5,163 nucleotides of DNA. Origin: DRYM01 sp964564025 (GTDB taxonomy: Archaea > Thermoproteota > Thermoprotei_A > EX4484-217-1). This document shows positions 1 through 4,133 of the stretch, piece after piece. Location of the stretch: positions 1 to 5,163 of the forward strand of contig CAZLZO010000069.1 of NCBI GenBank assembly GCA_964564025.1, given 5' to 3'. Numbering within the stretch: position 1 is the first letter of the stretch; each line of letters begins with the position of its first letter. Position numbers and translations under genes: made by a program. The notes under the pieces were generated by a model. The model was not told where the DNA came from, searched no databases, and worked only from the letters and a program-made list of their open reading frames with translations.

Positions 1-77
1 GACATGAGCACTATTTCCTTAGGTTATCTAGAGGGGCGTGTACGATGTATTAGTGCACGGGTTTATGTTTTGCTGTT

Positions 78-413
78 TTATATGGTGTTGTAGTTTAGGT
101 GTTTTATGTTTTCGGTTTTCATGGTTTTTGCATTGTTTTGTCGCTTGTTAGTAATGGTATGTTTAACGTGGCTACTAGTGTGATGTGTTGAAGAGTGTTA
201 GCTTTCCATGTTTCTTTCTGTGTTCTAGTGTTTTCGCCATGGCTTCTAATGTTATGGGGGCGTATGTGCTTGCTTTGTATTCGGCTAGTTTATCTCTCAT
301 GAGTTTAAGTGTTTAGGCTGTGTGATAGTAGTGTTGGGGATGCTTCGATAGGTGTTGCTGGGGAAATTTAGGAAGCCTGTTTCTACGAGAACTTCTCTAA
401 CTAACCCTTCTAC
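78..413 (-). pseudogene. vapC: Decayed VapC (PIN-domain) toxin remnant
   Basis: The remains of a PIN-domain ribonuclease can be followed through three frames on the minus strand. The first block (about 413-340) gives EVLVETGFL, resembling the VLVDTGFL first strand of PIN toxins but with Glu where the first catalytic Asp should be. The second (about 330-178) crosses a TAA and gives KLMRDKLAEYK, then a TLEAMAK helix carrying the conserved Glu, and ends LFNTSH. The third (178-119) gives LVATLNIPLLTSDKTM, the classic PIN C-terminal block with the TSD acid. A further shift could extend the end to 78. The Asp usually found in the DxxH block reads Asn. The order of blocks is exactly that of VapC, and the remnant follows vapB with a GGAGG motif at 418-422, the usual antitoxin-toxin order. 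No intact start is visible; a GTA at 413-411 or codons at 404-399 may be the mutated start. It cannot make an active toxin as written. Confidence 0.75.
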
Positions 414-651
414 GTAACCTCCTTGAACAGTAGTTTTCCGCTTTAACTCTGTTTTTACGGGTAAATGTGAATCCTTTAAGTAGTTTCGCAAGTTCTTCGG
501 AAGAATTTTCCTCAACAACCCTAACTAAAACCTCACCTCTACCCTTAACCTTAACCATGACTTTAGACCCAGGAGCTATGCCGCACTTTTCTCTAACTTC
601 TTTAGGTAAGGTTATTCTACCCTTAGAATCTACATGCACAATAACAGACAA
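397..651 (-). CDS. vapB: VapB-type antitoxin, AbrB/SpoVT fold, C-terminus frameshifted
   Basis: The 84-residue product has a textbook AbrB swapped-hairpin domain at residues 3-46, with the core SKGRITLPKEVREKCGI followed by a PGSKV turn and paired basic strands. Proteins of this kind bind operator DNA as dimers and use their C-terminal tail to neutralise the partner VapC. Residues 50-72 (EELAKLLKGFTFTRKNRVKAE) begin that tail normally, but the last 12 residues are Cys/Arg-rich and atypical. One extra A in the four-A run at 434-437 would restore the ending KLLFKEVT and a stop at 410, so a one-base deletion there is likely. Translation must start at TTG 651: an in-frame TAA lies 18 nt upstream with no ATG or GTG between. 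A TATA-like AT-rich stretch lies near 683-698. The partner toxin downstream is dead, so this gene is probably an orphan or decaying antitoxin. The AbrB fold is secure; pseudogene status is inference. Confidence 0.85.
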   Translation of the reverse strand: MSVIVHVDSKGRITLPKEVREKCGIAPGSKVMVKVKGRGEVLVRVVEENSSEELAKLLKGFTFTRKNRVKAENYCSRRLRRRVS

Positions 652-760
652 CAGAGCACGCCATGCTTAATATGTGGGTTCCCATAAACATAAAAATATT
701 TTACACATACCGAGGGACATCCTAACTAGATTCCTAAAGAACATTGCCTTCCAGCACGCT

Positions 761-773
761 AGGAGAAAAAGAG
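761..773 (-). terminator. Possible T-tract terminator
   Basis: The minus strand reads CTCTTTTTCTCCT here, about 55 nt after the stop at 827 and before the vapB promoter region. Archaeal transcription often ends at such oligo-T tracts without a hairpin. The rest of 652-826 shows no convincing gene. Confidence 0.3.
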
Positions 774-826
774 TACATTTTTACCTAGCTATTTTCATGC
801 TATTTGTTTAGAAAGCATGTTCTTAG

Positions 827-1027
827 TTATGGCCATTCGTATCCTTGTGCTATGTATATGTGTTCTTTGTTTTTGCGGTATGCTTTTAGCTTCATAGCGT
901 ATATTAGTGTGTCTGTTATTTCGTTAACTGCGTCGATTACTTCTTTGACCCTGTTTGTTAGCTTGTCGACAACTACAACGGCTATTATAATATGCTATAT
1001 TGTTGCCAAAAGAACTATGCCAAGACG
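827..1027 (-). pseudogene. Broken small membrane protein (TM plus helix)
   Basis: This frame is closed upstream by TAA at 1030-1028 and holds a TAG at 997-995. Across the TAG the predicted protein is continuous: a hydrophobic stretch (IVLLATI, stop, IIIAVVVV) that would form one transmembrane helix, a helical stretch KLTNRVKEVIDAVNEITDTL, and a basic Tyr-rich tail ending GYEWP. The region after the TAG has good codon character for this genome. There is no ATG, GTG or TTG start between the TAG and the ATG in the middle of the helix; TTG 1009 precedes the TAG. This fits a gene whose membrane helix was hit by a nonsense mutation. The family is not recognised. Its plan, an N-terminal TM followed by a charged helix, resembles the upstream neighbour at 1177-1458 on the same strand. 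The opposite strand is also open here but gives a poor Ser/Thr/Cys-rich product, so I take minus as the true strand. Confidence 0.4.
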
Positions 1028-1176
1028 TTAGGTATAAGGAACGTTGCAATATTTTCCCACTTTTAATTACGAGGATAATGTGGTTTAGTGTAGGGTTTCG
1101 CCGAGAATGAAGCTGGTTTAAAGAGGTTGGAAAGATGCTTAGACTATAATGTTTAAGATGGGTTGTTCAGTGGGTT

Positions 1177-1458
1177 TTAAGTACTAATTCTTTTCAGTAT
1201 TTCGTTGTGCTGTTTTATTAGCTCATTATGTTGTTTTATTAGTTCTTGGTGTTGTCTTAATAATTCCTGGTTCTGCCTTATTAATTCTTGAAATCTTTCG
1301 TTGAGTTTTATAAATCTTTCATCTAGTTTTGCAAATCTCTCATTCATAGCTTTAAAGTGTTCTACTATGACCTTTCTCGTCATTCTACCATTAATCCATG
1401 CGCCTAGGGTAACTATTAGCCCGAAAACTGTAGCACCACCTAGAACATACTCCCACAC
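1177..1458 (-). CDS. Single-TM heptad-repeat coiled-coil protein
   Basis: The product has 93 residues. Residues 4-22 (VLGGATVFGLIVTLGAWI) form one transmembrane helix. A short basic stretch around NGRMTRK follows, and from about residue 35 to the end the sequence is continuous heptads: NERFAKL, DERFIKL, NERFQEL, IRQNQEL, LRQHQEL, IKQHNEL, IKQHNEI. Phe/Leu/Ile recur in register while the surface is Gln, His, Asn, Arg and Lys, so a parallel homo-oligomeric coiled coil anchored in the membrane is the simplest model. The positive-inside rule suggests the coil is cytoplasmic. The start is GTG 1458, with a TATA-like TTTTAAATA centred about 29 nt upstream, which fits a leaderless or nearly leaderless transcript. 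The function is unknown. Short TM-coil proteins like this can be oligomerisation or scaffold factors, but nothing in the sequence decides that. The reading frame is intact. Confidence 0.7.
   Translation of the reverse strand: MWEYVLGGATVFGLIVTLGAWINGRMTRKVIVEHFKAMNERFAKLDERFIKLNERFQELIRQNQELLRQHQELIKQHNELIKQHNEILKRIST
1211..1294 (-). repeat. Degenerate 21-bp tandem repeat (about 4 units)
   Basis: Four consecutive 21-bp units begin at 1211, 1232, 1253 and 1274. Each starts TGTTTTATTA or a close variant on the plus strand, and each encodes one heptad of the coiled coil above. Similarity is highest in the first two units and decays outward, which suggests unit duplication by slippage and then drift. 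Confidence 0.65.
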
Positions 1459-1482
1459 AGCACTAACCCATCTAATATGTGT

Positions 1483-1491
1483 TATTTAAAA
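1483..1491 (-). promoter_or_regulatory. TATA-like box for the coiled-coil gene
   Basis: TTTTAAATA on the minus strand is centred about 29 nt upstream of the GTG start at 1458, the archaeal TATA-to-start spacing expected for a leaderless mRNA. Confidence 0.45.
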
Positions 1492-1555
1492 GTATAAATT
1501 CTCCCACATACACCATGACGTACGCTATGTAAAGTAGGGTTTGAATAGAGAGACA

Positions 1556-1563
1556 CTTTAAAG
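1556..1563 (+). promoter_or_regulatory. Possible TATA box for a micro-ORF
   Basis: CTTTAAAG lies centred 30 nt upstream of the ATG at 1590, at archaeal promoter spacing. AT-rich motifs are common here, so it is only suggestive. Confidence 0.25.
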
Positions 1564-1589
1564 CCTACTGAAGGGTTTAAGAGGTAAAA

Positions 1590-1685
1590 ATGACTCAAGG
1601 AGGAATTATAATTAGGGACCTAATATATGAGCGGCAATTAAAGTGTATGGAAGCAGAGACAAACACCGTAAGTAGAGAACATTAA
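1590..1685 (+). CDS. Possible 31-residue micro-protein
   Basis: An ATG at 1590 opens a 31-residue frame with a hydrophobic start (GGIIIRDLIY) and a polar tail ending SREH. In its favour are a TATA-like CTTTAAAG at the right distance and GAGGT at 1581-1585, although only four bases separate that motif from the ATG. Against it are the shortness and lack of any recognisable family. Its stop overlaps the stop of the convergent AbrB-like gene by a few bases. It could equally be random, or the surviving 5' end of a deleted gene. The rest of 1459-1681 holds nothing else I can support. Confidence 0.2.
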   Translation: MTQGGIIIRDLIYERQLKCMEAETNTVSREH

Positions 1686-1918
1686 ACCATTTCAAACCTT
1701 AATACAGTTTTCTCTTTAAGAACCTCATCTTCTTTCTCGGGATGCTTAAGCTTGGTTAGAAGCATTTCTTTCCTTAACGCTTTCAACACAACAGTATTAT
1801 CTTCCCTAAGTTCAGCTACTAATAAGTCACCCTTACCAACATTTAAATGCTCCAATATCCTCTTCTTTAAGACGGTATGGCCCTTATCATCATATATTTT
1901 AATTATCTCAACAGCCAA
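1682..1918 (-). CDS. AbrB/SpoVT-fold DNA-binding protein, probable antitoxin
   Basis: Read from TTG 1918 the product has 78 residues. Residues 3-45 match the swapped-hairpin AbrB pattern: strand IIKIYDDKG, then HTVLKKRILEHLNV, a GKGD turn, and two strands LLVAEL and NTVVLKAL. The tail is charged and helical (KEMLLTKLKHPEKEDEVL) and could be the toxin-binding arm. Such proteins bind their own promoter as dimers. I prefer TTG 1918 over ATG 1939 because GGTG at 1930-1927 sits 8 nt upstream of it. That mirrors GGTG at 1981-1984, 7 nt before the ATG of the divergent PIN gene. The shared palindromic TATA would also place transcription start downstream of ATG 1939. The ATG start (85 residues, end 1939) remains possible using the AT-rich box at 1971-1980. 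The gene is divergent from the PIN gene instead of co-directional with it, which is unusual for an antitoxin. The fold is fairly sure; the antitoxin role is inferred from the neighbour. Confidence 0.72.
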   Translation of the reverse strand: MAVEIIKIYDDKGHTVLKKRILEHLNVGKGDLLVAELREDNTVVLKALRKEMLLTKLKHPEKEDEVLKEKTVLRFEMV

Positions 1919-1923
1919 TAAGT

Positions 1924-1987
1924 GTACACCTGATAACATATAGGATAACTTAATATATAAAGTTATCCCATTATATTATAGGTGTAC
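1924..1987. promoter_or_regulatory. Concentric dyad operator/promoter between divergent AbrB-like and PIN genes
   Basis: Two inverted repeats share one centre at 1955.5. The inner arms are GGATAACTT (1943-1951) and AAGTTATCC (1960-1968), with the AT core between them also largely self-complementary; only one of the 13 base pairs is mismatched. The outer arms are GTACACC (1924-1930) and GGTGTAC (1981-1987), 7 of 7 matched. An extra GATAAC copy lies at 1932-1937. The core TAATATATAA can act as a TATA box in both directions, with the centre about 37 nt from each start codon. A dimeric or tetrameric AbrB-like protein bound here would block TBP and silence both genes at once. The outer arms are at least partly explained by the Shine-Dalgarno GGTG of each gene. 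The symmetry is directly visible; the operator role is inference. Confidence 0.6.
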
Positions 1988-1991
1988 CCAT

Positions 1992-2486
1992 ATGCCTGAA
2001 AGTATTTTACTCGATACTATTGCTCTTTGGGGGCTTGTTTTCGCTAACTCCAAATACCATAGACCTGTTGTTAAGGCTATCAGAGGAAAGCATGTTATTA
2101 TTCACTCTATAAGCTTTCATGAATTACTGTATCCTGCTTACAAACTTGAAAGTCATGGAGGAAAAAATATTGGAGAAGGTTTAGAACTTATCAAAAACCT
2201 TATGAAGGCATACAATAGTATTGTTGGAGAATATAGGGTGCTTTTCGGAACAGAAAAACTAACAATAAAACCTCTAACAGTAAATGATCTAATAAAAGCG
2301 TATAAGCTCATAATAGATGAGAAAGAGATATTCATAGAGGAAAGGAGAGGATACTGGCCTAGCGTAGTAGATGCAGTAATAGCCTCACTATGGACAGAGT
2401 TAAAGATAAAACTACTAACCGACGATGAAAAGCTAATAAAATATGGGAAGAAACATAAATTACCATATCTGAAAATATTAAAATAA
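1992..2486 (+). CDS. vapC: PIN-domain ribonuclease-like toxin (VapC family)
   Basis: This 164-residue protein carries all the PIN acids in order: Asp8 in ILLDTIALWGLV, Glu44 in SISFHELLYPAYK, Asp127 in WPSVVDAVIASL, and Asp144/Asp145 in KLLTDDEKLIKYGKK. PIN toxins use this cluster to bind Mg2+ or Mn2+ and cut RNA, commonly tRNA or rRNA loops in the VapC family. It is somewhat longer than a typical 125-140 residue VapC because of extra helices around residues 55-80 and a Lys/Glu-rich loop near 109-120. The ATG at 1992 has GGTG at 1981-1984 and a TATA core at about 1952-1961. The frame is intact and every key residue is present, so it is probably functional. The likely partner is the divergently transcribed AbrB-like protein, and both would be controlled from the shared dyad. 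The RNA target cannot be read from sequence. Confidence 0.85.
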   Translation: MPESILLDTIALWGLVFANSKYHRPVVKAIRGKHVIIHSISFHELLYPAYKLESHGGKNIGEGLELIKNLMKAYNSIVGEYRVLFGTEKLTIKPLTVNDLIKAYKLIIDEKEIFIEERRGYWPSVVDAVIASLWTELKIKLLTDDEKLIKYGKKHKLPYLKILK

Positions 2487-2494
2487 ATACATAG

Positions 2495-2509
2495 TTTATA
2501 GACTATAAA
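2495..2509. repeat. Perfect 7-bp-arm palindrome downstream of the PIN gene
   Basis: TTTATAG and CTATAAA flank a single A, 8 nt after the PIN stop. It may act as a bidirectional TATA element (TATAAATA at 2504-2511 is about 33 nt before the ATG at 2541) or as part of the toxin mRNA 3' end. Confidence 0.4.
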
Positions 2510-2523
2510 TAAGCAAAAGGAAT

Positions 2524-2542
2524 ATTATGTTTCTGACATAAT
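2524..2542 (+). repeat. Short hairpin before a micro-ORF
   Basis: ATTATGT and ACATAAT form a 7-bp stem with a TTCTG loop. The 3' arm runs into the ATG at 2541. If transcribed it could mask that start, or be the 3' hairpin of the PIN mRNA. The AT-rich stem is weak at high temperature. Confidence 0.35.
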
Positions 2543-2642
2543 GCTGCAAGGATTATTGAAGAGAATACTGAACGTGCCGTGGTTTGTTTTATGCTTGTTT
2601 TTACTTTTGAATTTCGCTAACTATTTAAGTAGGAGGAGTTGA
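2541..2642 (+). CDS. Possible 33-residue single-TM micro-protein
   Basis: From ATG 2541 the frame encodes a short basic amphipathic start (LQGLLKRILN), one strongly hydrophobic helix at residues 12-26 (VPWFVLCLFLLLNF) and a basic end (YLSRRS). This is the plan of a small single-pass membrane peptide, similar in shape to many type I toxins, but no family is recognised. TATAAATA at 2504-2511 sits at promoter distance. The stop at 2640-2642 is followed 6 nt later, in the same frame, by an ATG at 2649. A GGAGGAG motif at 2632-2638, inside the end of this frame, would serve that ATG. The two may be pieces of one gene broken by the TGA. Confidence is low because T-rich DNA readily yields hydrophobic frames. 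Confidence 0.3.
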   Translation: MLQGLLKRILNVPWFVLCLFLLLNFANYLSRRS

Positions 2643-2648
2643 GAGTTT

Positions 2649-2732
2649 ATGGGGTTTATAAACTTATTACTTGTTGCGATAACAGAAAGAGCTGAAGGAG
2701 CTGGAAGGAGTGAGCTGATGTCTAGAGAGTAA
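2649..2732 (+). CDS. Possible 27-residue reading frame, fragment or leader
   Basis: ATG 2649 follows a good GGAGGAG Shine-Dalgarno (2632-2638, 10 nt spacing). The frame encodes a hydrophobic start (GFINLLLVAI) and a polar tail, ending at TAA 2730-2732. It overlaps the ATG at 2718 in the same frame, so without the apparent T insertion at 2730 it would run straight into the helical protein described next. It may therefore be that protein's true N-terminus. A second frame here reads QKELKELEGVS and ends in TGA overlapping ATG 2718, a stop-start junction typical of operons. I cannot decide between the two. Confidence 0.25.
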   Translation: MGFINLLLVAITERAEGAGRSELMSRE

Positions 2733-3012
2733 GAAGATAAGTAGGGAAGTTTTAGATAAAATTAAGGAAATCTGTAGGGAGTTAGAGTTTCCAGCCGAGC
2801 TGCTACCTAAACCTATTCTGGAACCGGCAGCAGCTCTTATTGAAGCTGGCAAAGTTGAGGAAGCAAGGAAAATAATAGCATACTACGTTAAAGTTCTTAG
2901 AAAAATAGAGGAGCGCATGAGAATTTATGAGGAAGAATACTATGAAATCCCTATGGGGGCAACTGGTTTCGTCCTATACCCCTCAGTACCGCCAGCCCCT
3001 CCTGGGGATTAG
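2718..3012 (+). pseudogene. Helical protein of unknown function with 5' frameshift
   Basis: From 2731 to the TAG at 3010-3012 there is a clean frame with good codon use. It encodes an amphipathic helix (ISREVLDKIKEICRELEF), a Pro/Leu segment (PAELLPKPILEPAAALIEAG), a second long helix (VEEARKIIAYYVKVLRKIEE), an acidic Tyr-rich stretch and a Pro-rich end (SVPPAPPGD). The frame contains no ATG, GTG or TTG before the internal ATG in the second helix. Just upstream, ATG TCT AGA GAG (2718-2729) fits as the start if the single T at 2730 is removed, giving MSREKKISREVL and a 97-residue protein. So either a one-base insertion has inactivated the gene or there is a sequencing error. The family is not recognised. 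The opposite strand is open over 2667-2852 but gives a Ser-rich, low-quality product. A T tract just after the stop supports the plus strand. Confidence 0.55.
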
Positions 3013-3020
3013 GAAAAGGA

Positions 3021-3027
3021 TTTTCTT
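3021..3027 (+). terminator. Possible T-tract terminator
   Basis: TTTTCTT lies 9 nt after the TAG at 3012, consistent with archaeal oligo-T termination. The rest of 3028-3139, between two convergent genes, shows nothing I can support. Confidence 0.3.
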
Positions 3028-3139
3028 CACCATAATTTAAGACCCTATTATCTCTTAAAATGACATAGTATACTCTTAATTGTGGGGGAATGAAGCATTT
3101 ATGTTTTGATAAATAACTAACAGCTTGAGGATAAGGAGA

Positions 3140-3331
3140 TTATTGCTGTGTTTTTCTTTTGAGGTTCTTTATTTTTCTAAGAGCGCTACTGTACTTTATT
3201 TCTCTACTCTTCCACTGTTCTATAATTTTGAATGCTTCTTTAGCTACTTCACCATCGTATTCTATAGCATAGTGTATTAGCGTTGAAAGCTTCTCTCTGT
3301 ACTTGAGAAACTTTTTAACCATATCTACCAT
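3140..3331 (-). CDS. Small basic helical protein, unknown
   Basis: The 63-residue product is nearly all helix: a first helix MVKKFLKYREKLSTLIHYAI, an acidic turn EYDGEV, a second helix AKEAFKIIEQWKSREIKY and a very basic end (ALRKIKNLKRKTQQ). The basic tail could contact nucleic acid or a membrane surface, but no family is recognised. The ATG at 3331 has AGGT 8 nt upstream as a weak Shine-Dalgarno. It overlaps the end of a 26-residue frame (3395-3315). Removing one C at about position 3332 would fuse the two into a continuous 84-residue helical protein, so this may be the larger part of a frameshifted gene. It is the last gene of a minus-strand run that begins with the membrane protein at 3719. 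Confidence 0.5.
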   Translation of the reverse strand: MVDMVKKFLKYREKLSTLIHYAIEYDGEVAKEAFKIIEQWKSREIKYSSALRKIKNLKRKTQQ

Positions 3332-3395
3332 GTTCAGCTACCTTTCCATAGTTCTTTCTCAGATTCAACACTATATCAATTATCGCTTCTCCCAT
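3315..3395 (-). CDS. Possible 26-residue upstream fragment
   Basis: ATG 3395 opens a frame with a helix (GEAIIDIVLNLRKNYGKVAE) that stops at TAA 3317-3315 after six more residues. It begins 24 nt after the stop of the membrane protein at 3420 and overlaps the next gene by 17 nt. The helix would join smoothly to the next frame by a one-base deletion, so it is probably the N-terminus of the 3140-3331 protein. A genuine overlapping leader peptide is the alternative. Confidence 0.3.
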   Translation of the reverse strand: MGEAIIDIVLNLRKNYGKVAEHGRYG

Positions 3396-3419
3396 GTAGA
3401 GTTAACTGTTTTAGAGAAA

Positions 3420-3719
3420 TCATAGGTGCCAGAAAACTGCATGGGCTAAGGCTGCGATGAATAGTATCATTGCAATTATGAATCCTAGTATTGCTGTTGA
3501 AACTACTGTTAAAAGGTATTCTTTCCTATGTTTTGCGAAGATCATAGGGTATGCGGTAAGTATGGAGGCCATTGTTAGATGAGTATAGATAACGACGCGG
3601 TTTATGTCAGAGTACGGGTCTAAGGTAATGTATGCGAAGAAGAGGGCAAAACCTAGCCATAAACCTAGGATTCCGAAGTAAATGTGGGCCAATGGCTTTA
3701 CAATAGCTTTCATGGTCAT
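3420..3719 (-). CDS. Three-pass membrane protein, unknown
   Basis: The 99-residue product has hydrophobic segments at about residues 13-33 (IYFGILGLWLGFALFFAYITL), 42-62 (VVIYTHLTMASILTAYPMIFA) and 68-96 (a longer run with two Ala/His turns, possibly two short helices). Loops are short: DPYSDINR between the first two and a basic KHRKEY before the third, which should face the cytoplasm. The His residues within or next to TM segments (positions 12, 47, 91, 98) could be ligands, as in small haem or copper membrane subunits, but there is no diagnostic motif. ATG 3719 is chosen because TTAAATAT (3741-3748) lies about 26 nt upstream, giving a leaderless transcript; ATG 3713 is the alternative. It is divergent from another small membrane protein of similar length. 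Confidence 0.65.
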   Translation of the reverse strand: MTMKAIVKPLAHIYFGILGLWLGFALFFAYITLDPYSDINRVVIYTHLTMASILTAYPMIFAKHRKEYLLTVVSTAILGFIIAMILFIAALAHAVFWHL

Positions 3720-3740
3720 GGAGTCCTGCTCTCCTGGAGC

Positions 3741-3748
3741 TTAAATAT
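3741..3748 (-). promoter_or_regulatory. TATA-like box for the 3719 membrane-protein gene
   Basis: ATATTTAA on the minus strand is centred about 26 nt before the ATG at 3719, the spacing of a leaderless archaeal promoter. Confidence 0.45.
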
Positions 3749-3815
3749 CTGTTTCCGGTTTGTTTCAGCAAGTTTTCTTTATTTCCTAGATAATATTATT
3801 TATGAGGGAGATACT

Positions 3816-4103
3816 ATGAGCGATAATTTGGGAGTGTTTTTCGCTATTGTTCTTATTTTCCTGGTTTTTCCTTTAGGTATGTTTTTCACCCATGTTTCCC
3901 TGGTTGCTCTTGAGTTTCTCTATGAGGGTGCTGGTTTTAGTGTTTACACTTTAATCATGTTTAGCCTTATAGTGGTTACATTGTATGGGATATATGGATT
4001 TCTAATCATATGTTTGAAAAAGTATTTAGGATTAAAGTATTCTATATTCTTAGGTGCTGCACCTATACTACTCTACTTAGCCTCCATATTCATAAGGATA
4101 TGA
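3816..4103 (+). CDS. Three-pass membrane protein, unknown
   Basis: The 95-residue product begins MSDNLGVFFAIVLIF and has TM segments at about residues 5-25, 41-65 (YTLIMFSLIVVTLYGIYGFLI) and 74-93 (SIFLGAAPILLYLASIFI). A basic KKYLGLKY loop between the last two segments is predicted cytoplasmic. The frame is open upstream to 3684, but the extra residues would be antisense to the divergent gene. ATG 3816 has a purine-rich AGGGAG at 3805-3810 and AT-rich promoter-like sequence at about 3778-3802, so I start it there. No family is recognised. Its size, TM count and divergent placement parallel the 3420-3719 gene, but I see no clear sequence similarity between them. Confidence 0.65.
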   Translation: MSDNLGVFFAIVLIFLVFPLGMFFTHVSLVALEFLYEGAGFSVYTLIMFSLIVVTLYGIYGFLIICLKKYLGLKYSIFLGAAPILLYLASIFIRI

Positions 4104-4112
4104 GGGTTAACG

Positions 4113-4120
4113 TTTATTTT
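4113..4120 (+). terminator. Possible T-tract terminator between convergent genes
   Basis: TTTATTTT lies 9 nt after the stop at 4103, in the 30-bp gap before the convergent Doc gene. It is consistent with archaeal T-tract termination, with no hairpin. Confidence 0.3.
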
Positions 4121-4133
4121 AGAGAAGCTTGCT

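Noticed and set aside
4..93. Plus-strand 29-residue frame at the left edge
   Set aside because: There is no ribosome-binding motif or recognisable family, and the T-rich DNA favours chance hydrophobic frames.
297..518. Minus-strand 73-residue frame as a gene of its own
   Set aside because: Its first part is an off-frame reading of vapB and its last part is the N-terminal piece of the vapC remnant; it is not an independent gene.
804..1031. Plus-strand 75-residue frame rich in Ser, Thr, Cys and hydrophobic residues
   Set aside because: It is antisense to a minus-strand frame with better codon character and a plausible TM-helix layout; its hydrophobicity comes from T-rich antisense codons.
1211..1294. 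CRISPR-like or intergenic repeat array
   Set aside because: The 21-bp units are contiguous with no spacers and code in register for coiled-coil heptads.
2718..2740. Programmed +1 frameshift at the GAG TAA junction
   Set aside because: There is no slippery sequence, plausible P-site re-pairing or stimulatory structure; a simple insertion or sequencing error is more likely.
2667..2852. Minus-strand 61-residue Ser-rich frame
   Set aside because: It is antisense to the coherent helical protein at 2718-3012; the Ser runs are the complement of AG-rich codons.
3684..3815. N-terminal extension of the plus-strand membrane protein
   Set aside because: It is antisense to the start of the 3719 gene and lacks a promoter; ATG 3816 has a purine-rich motif and fits better.
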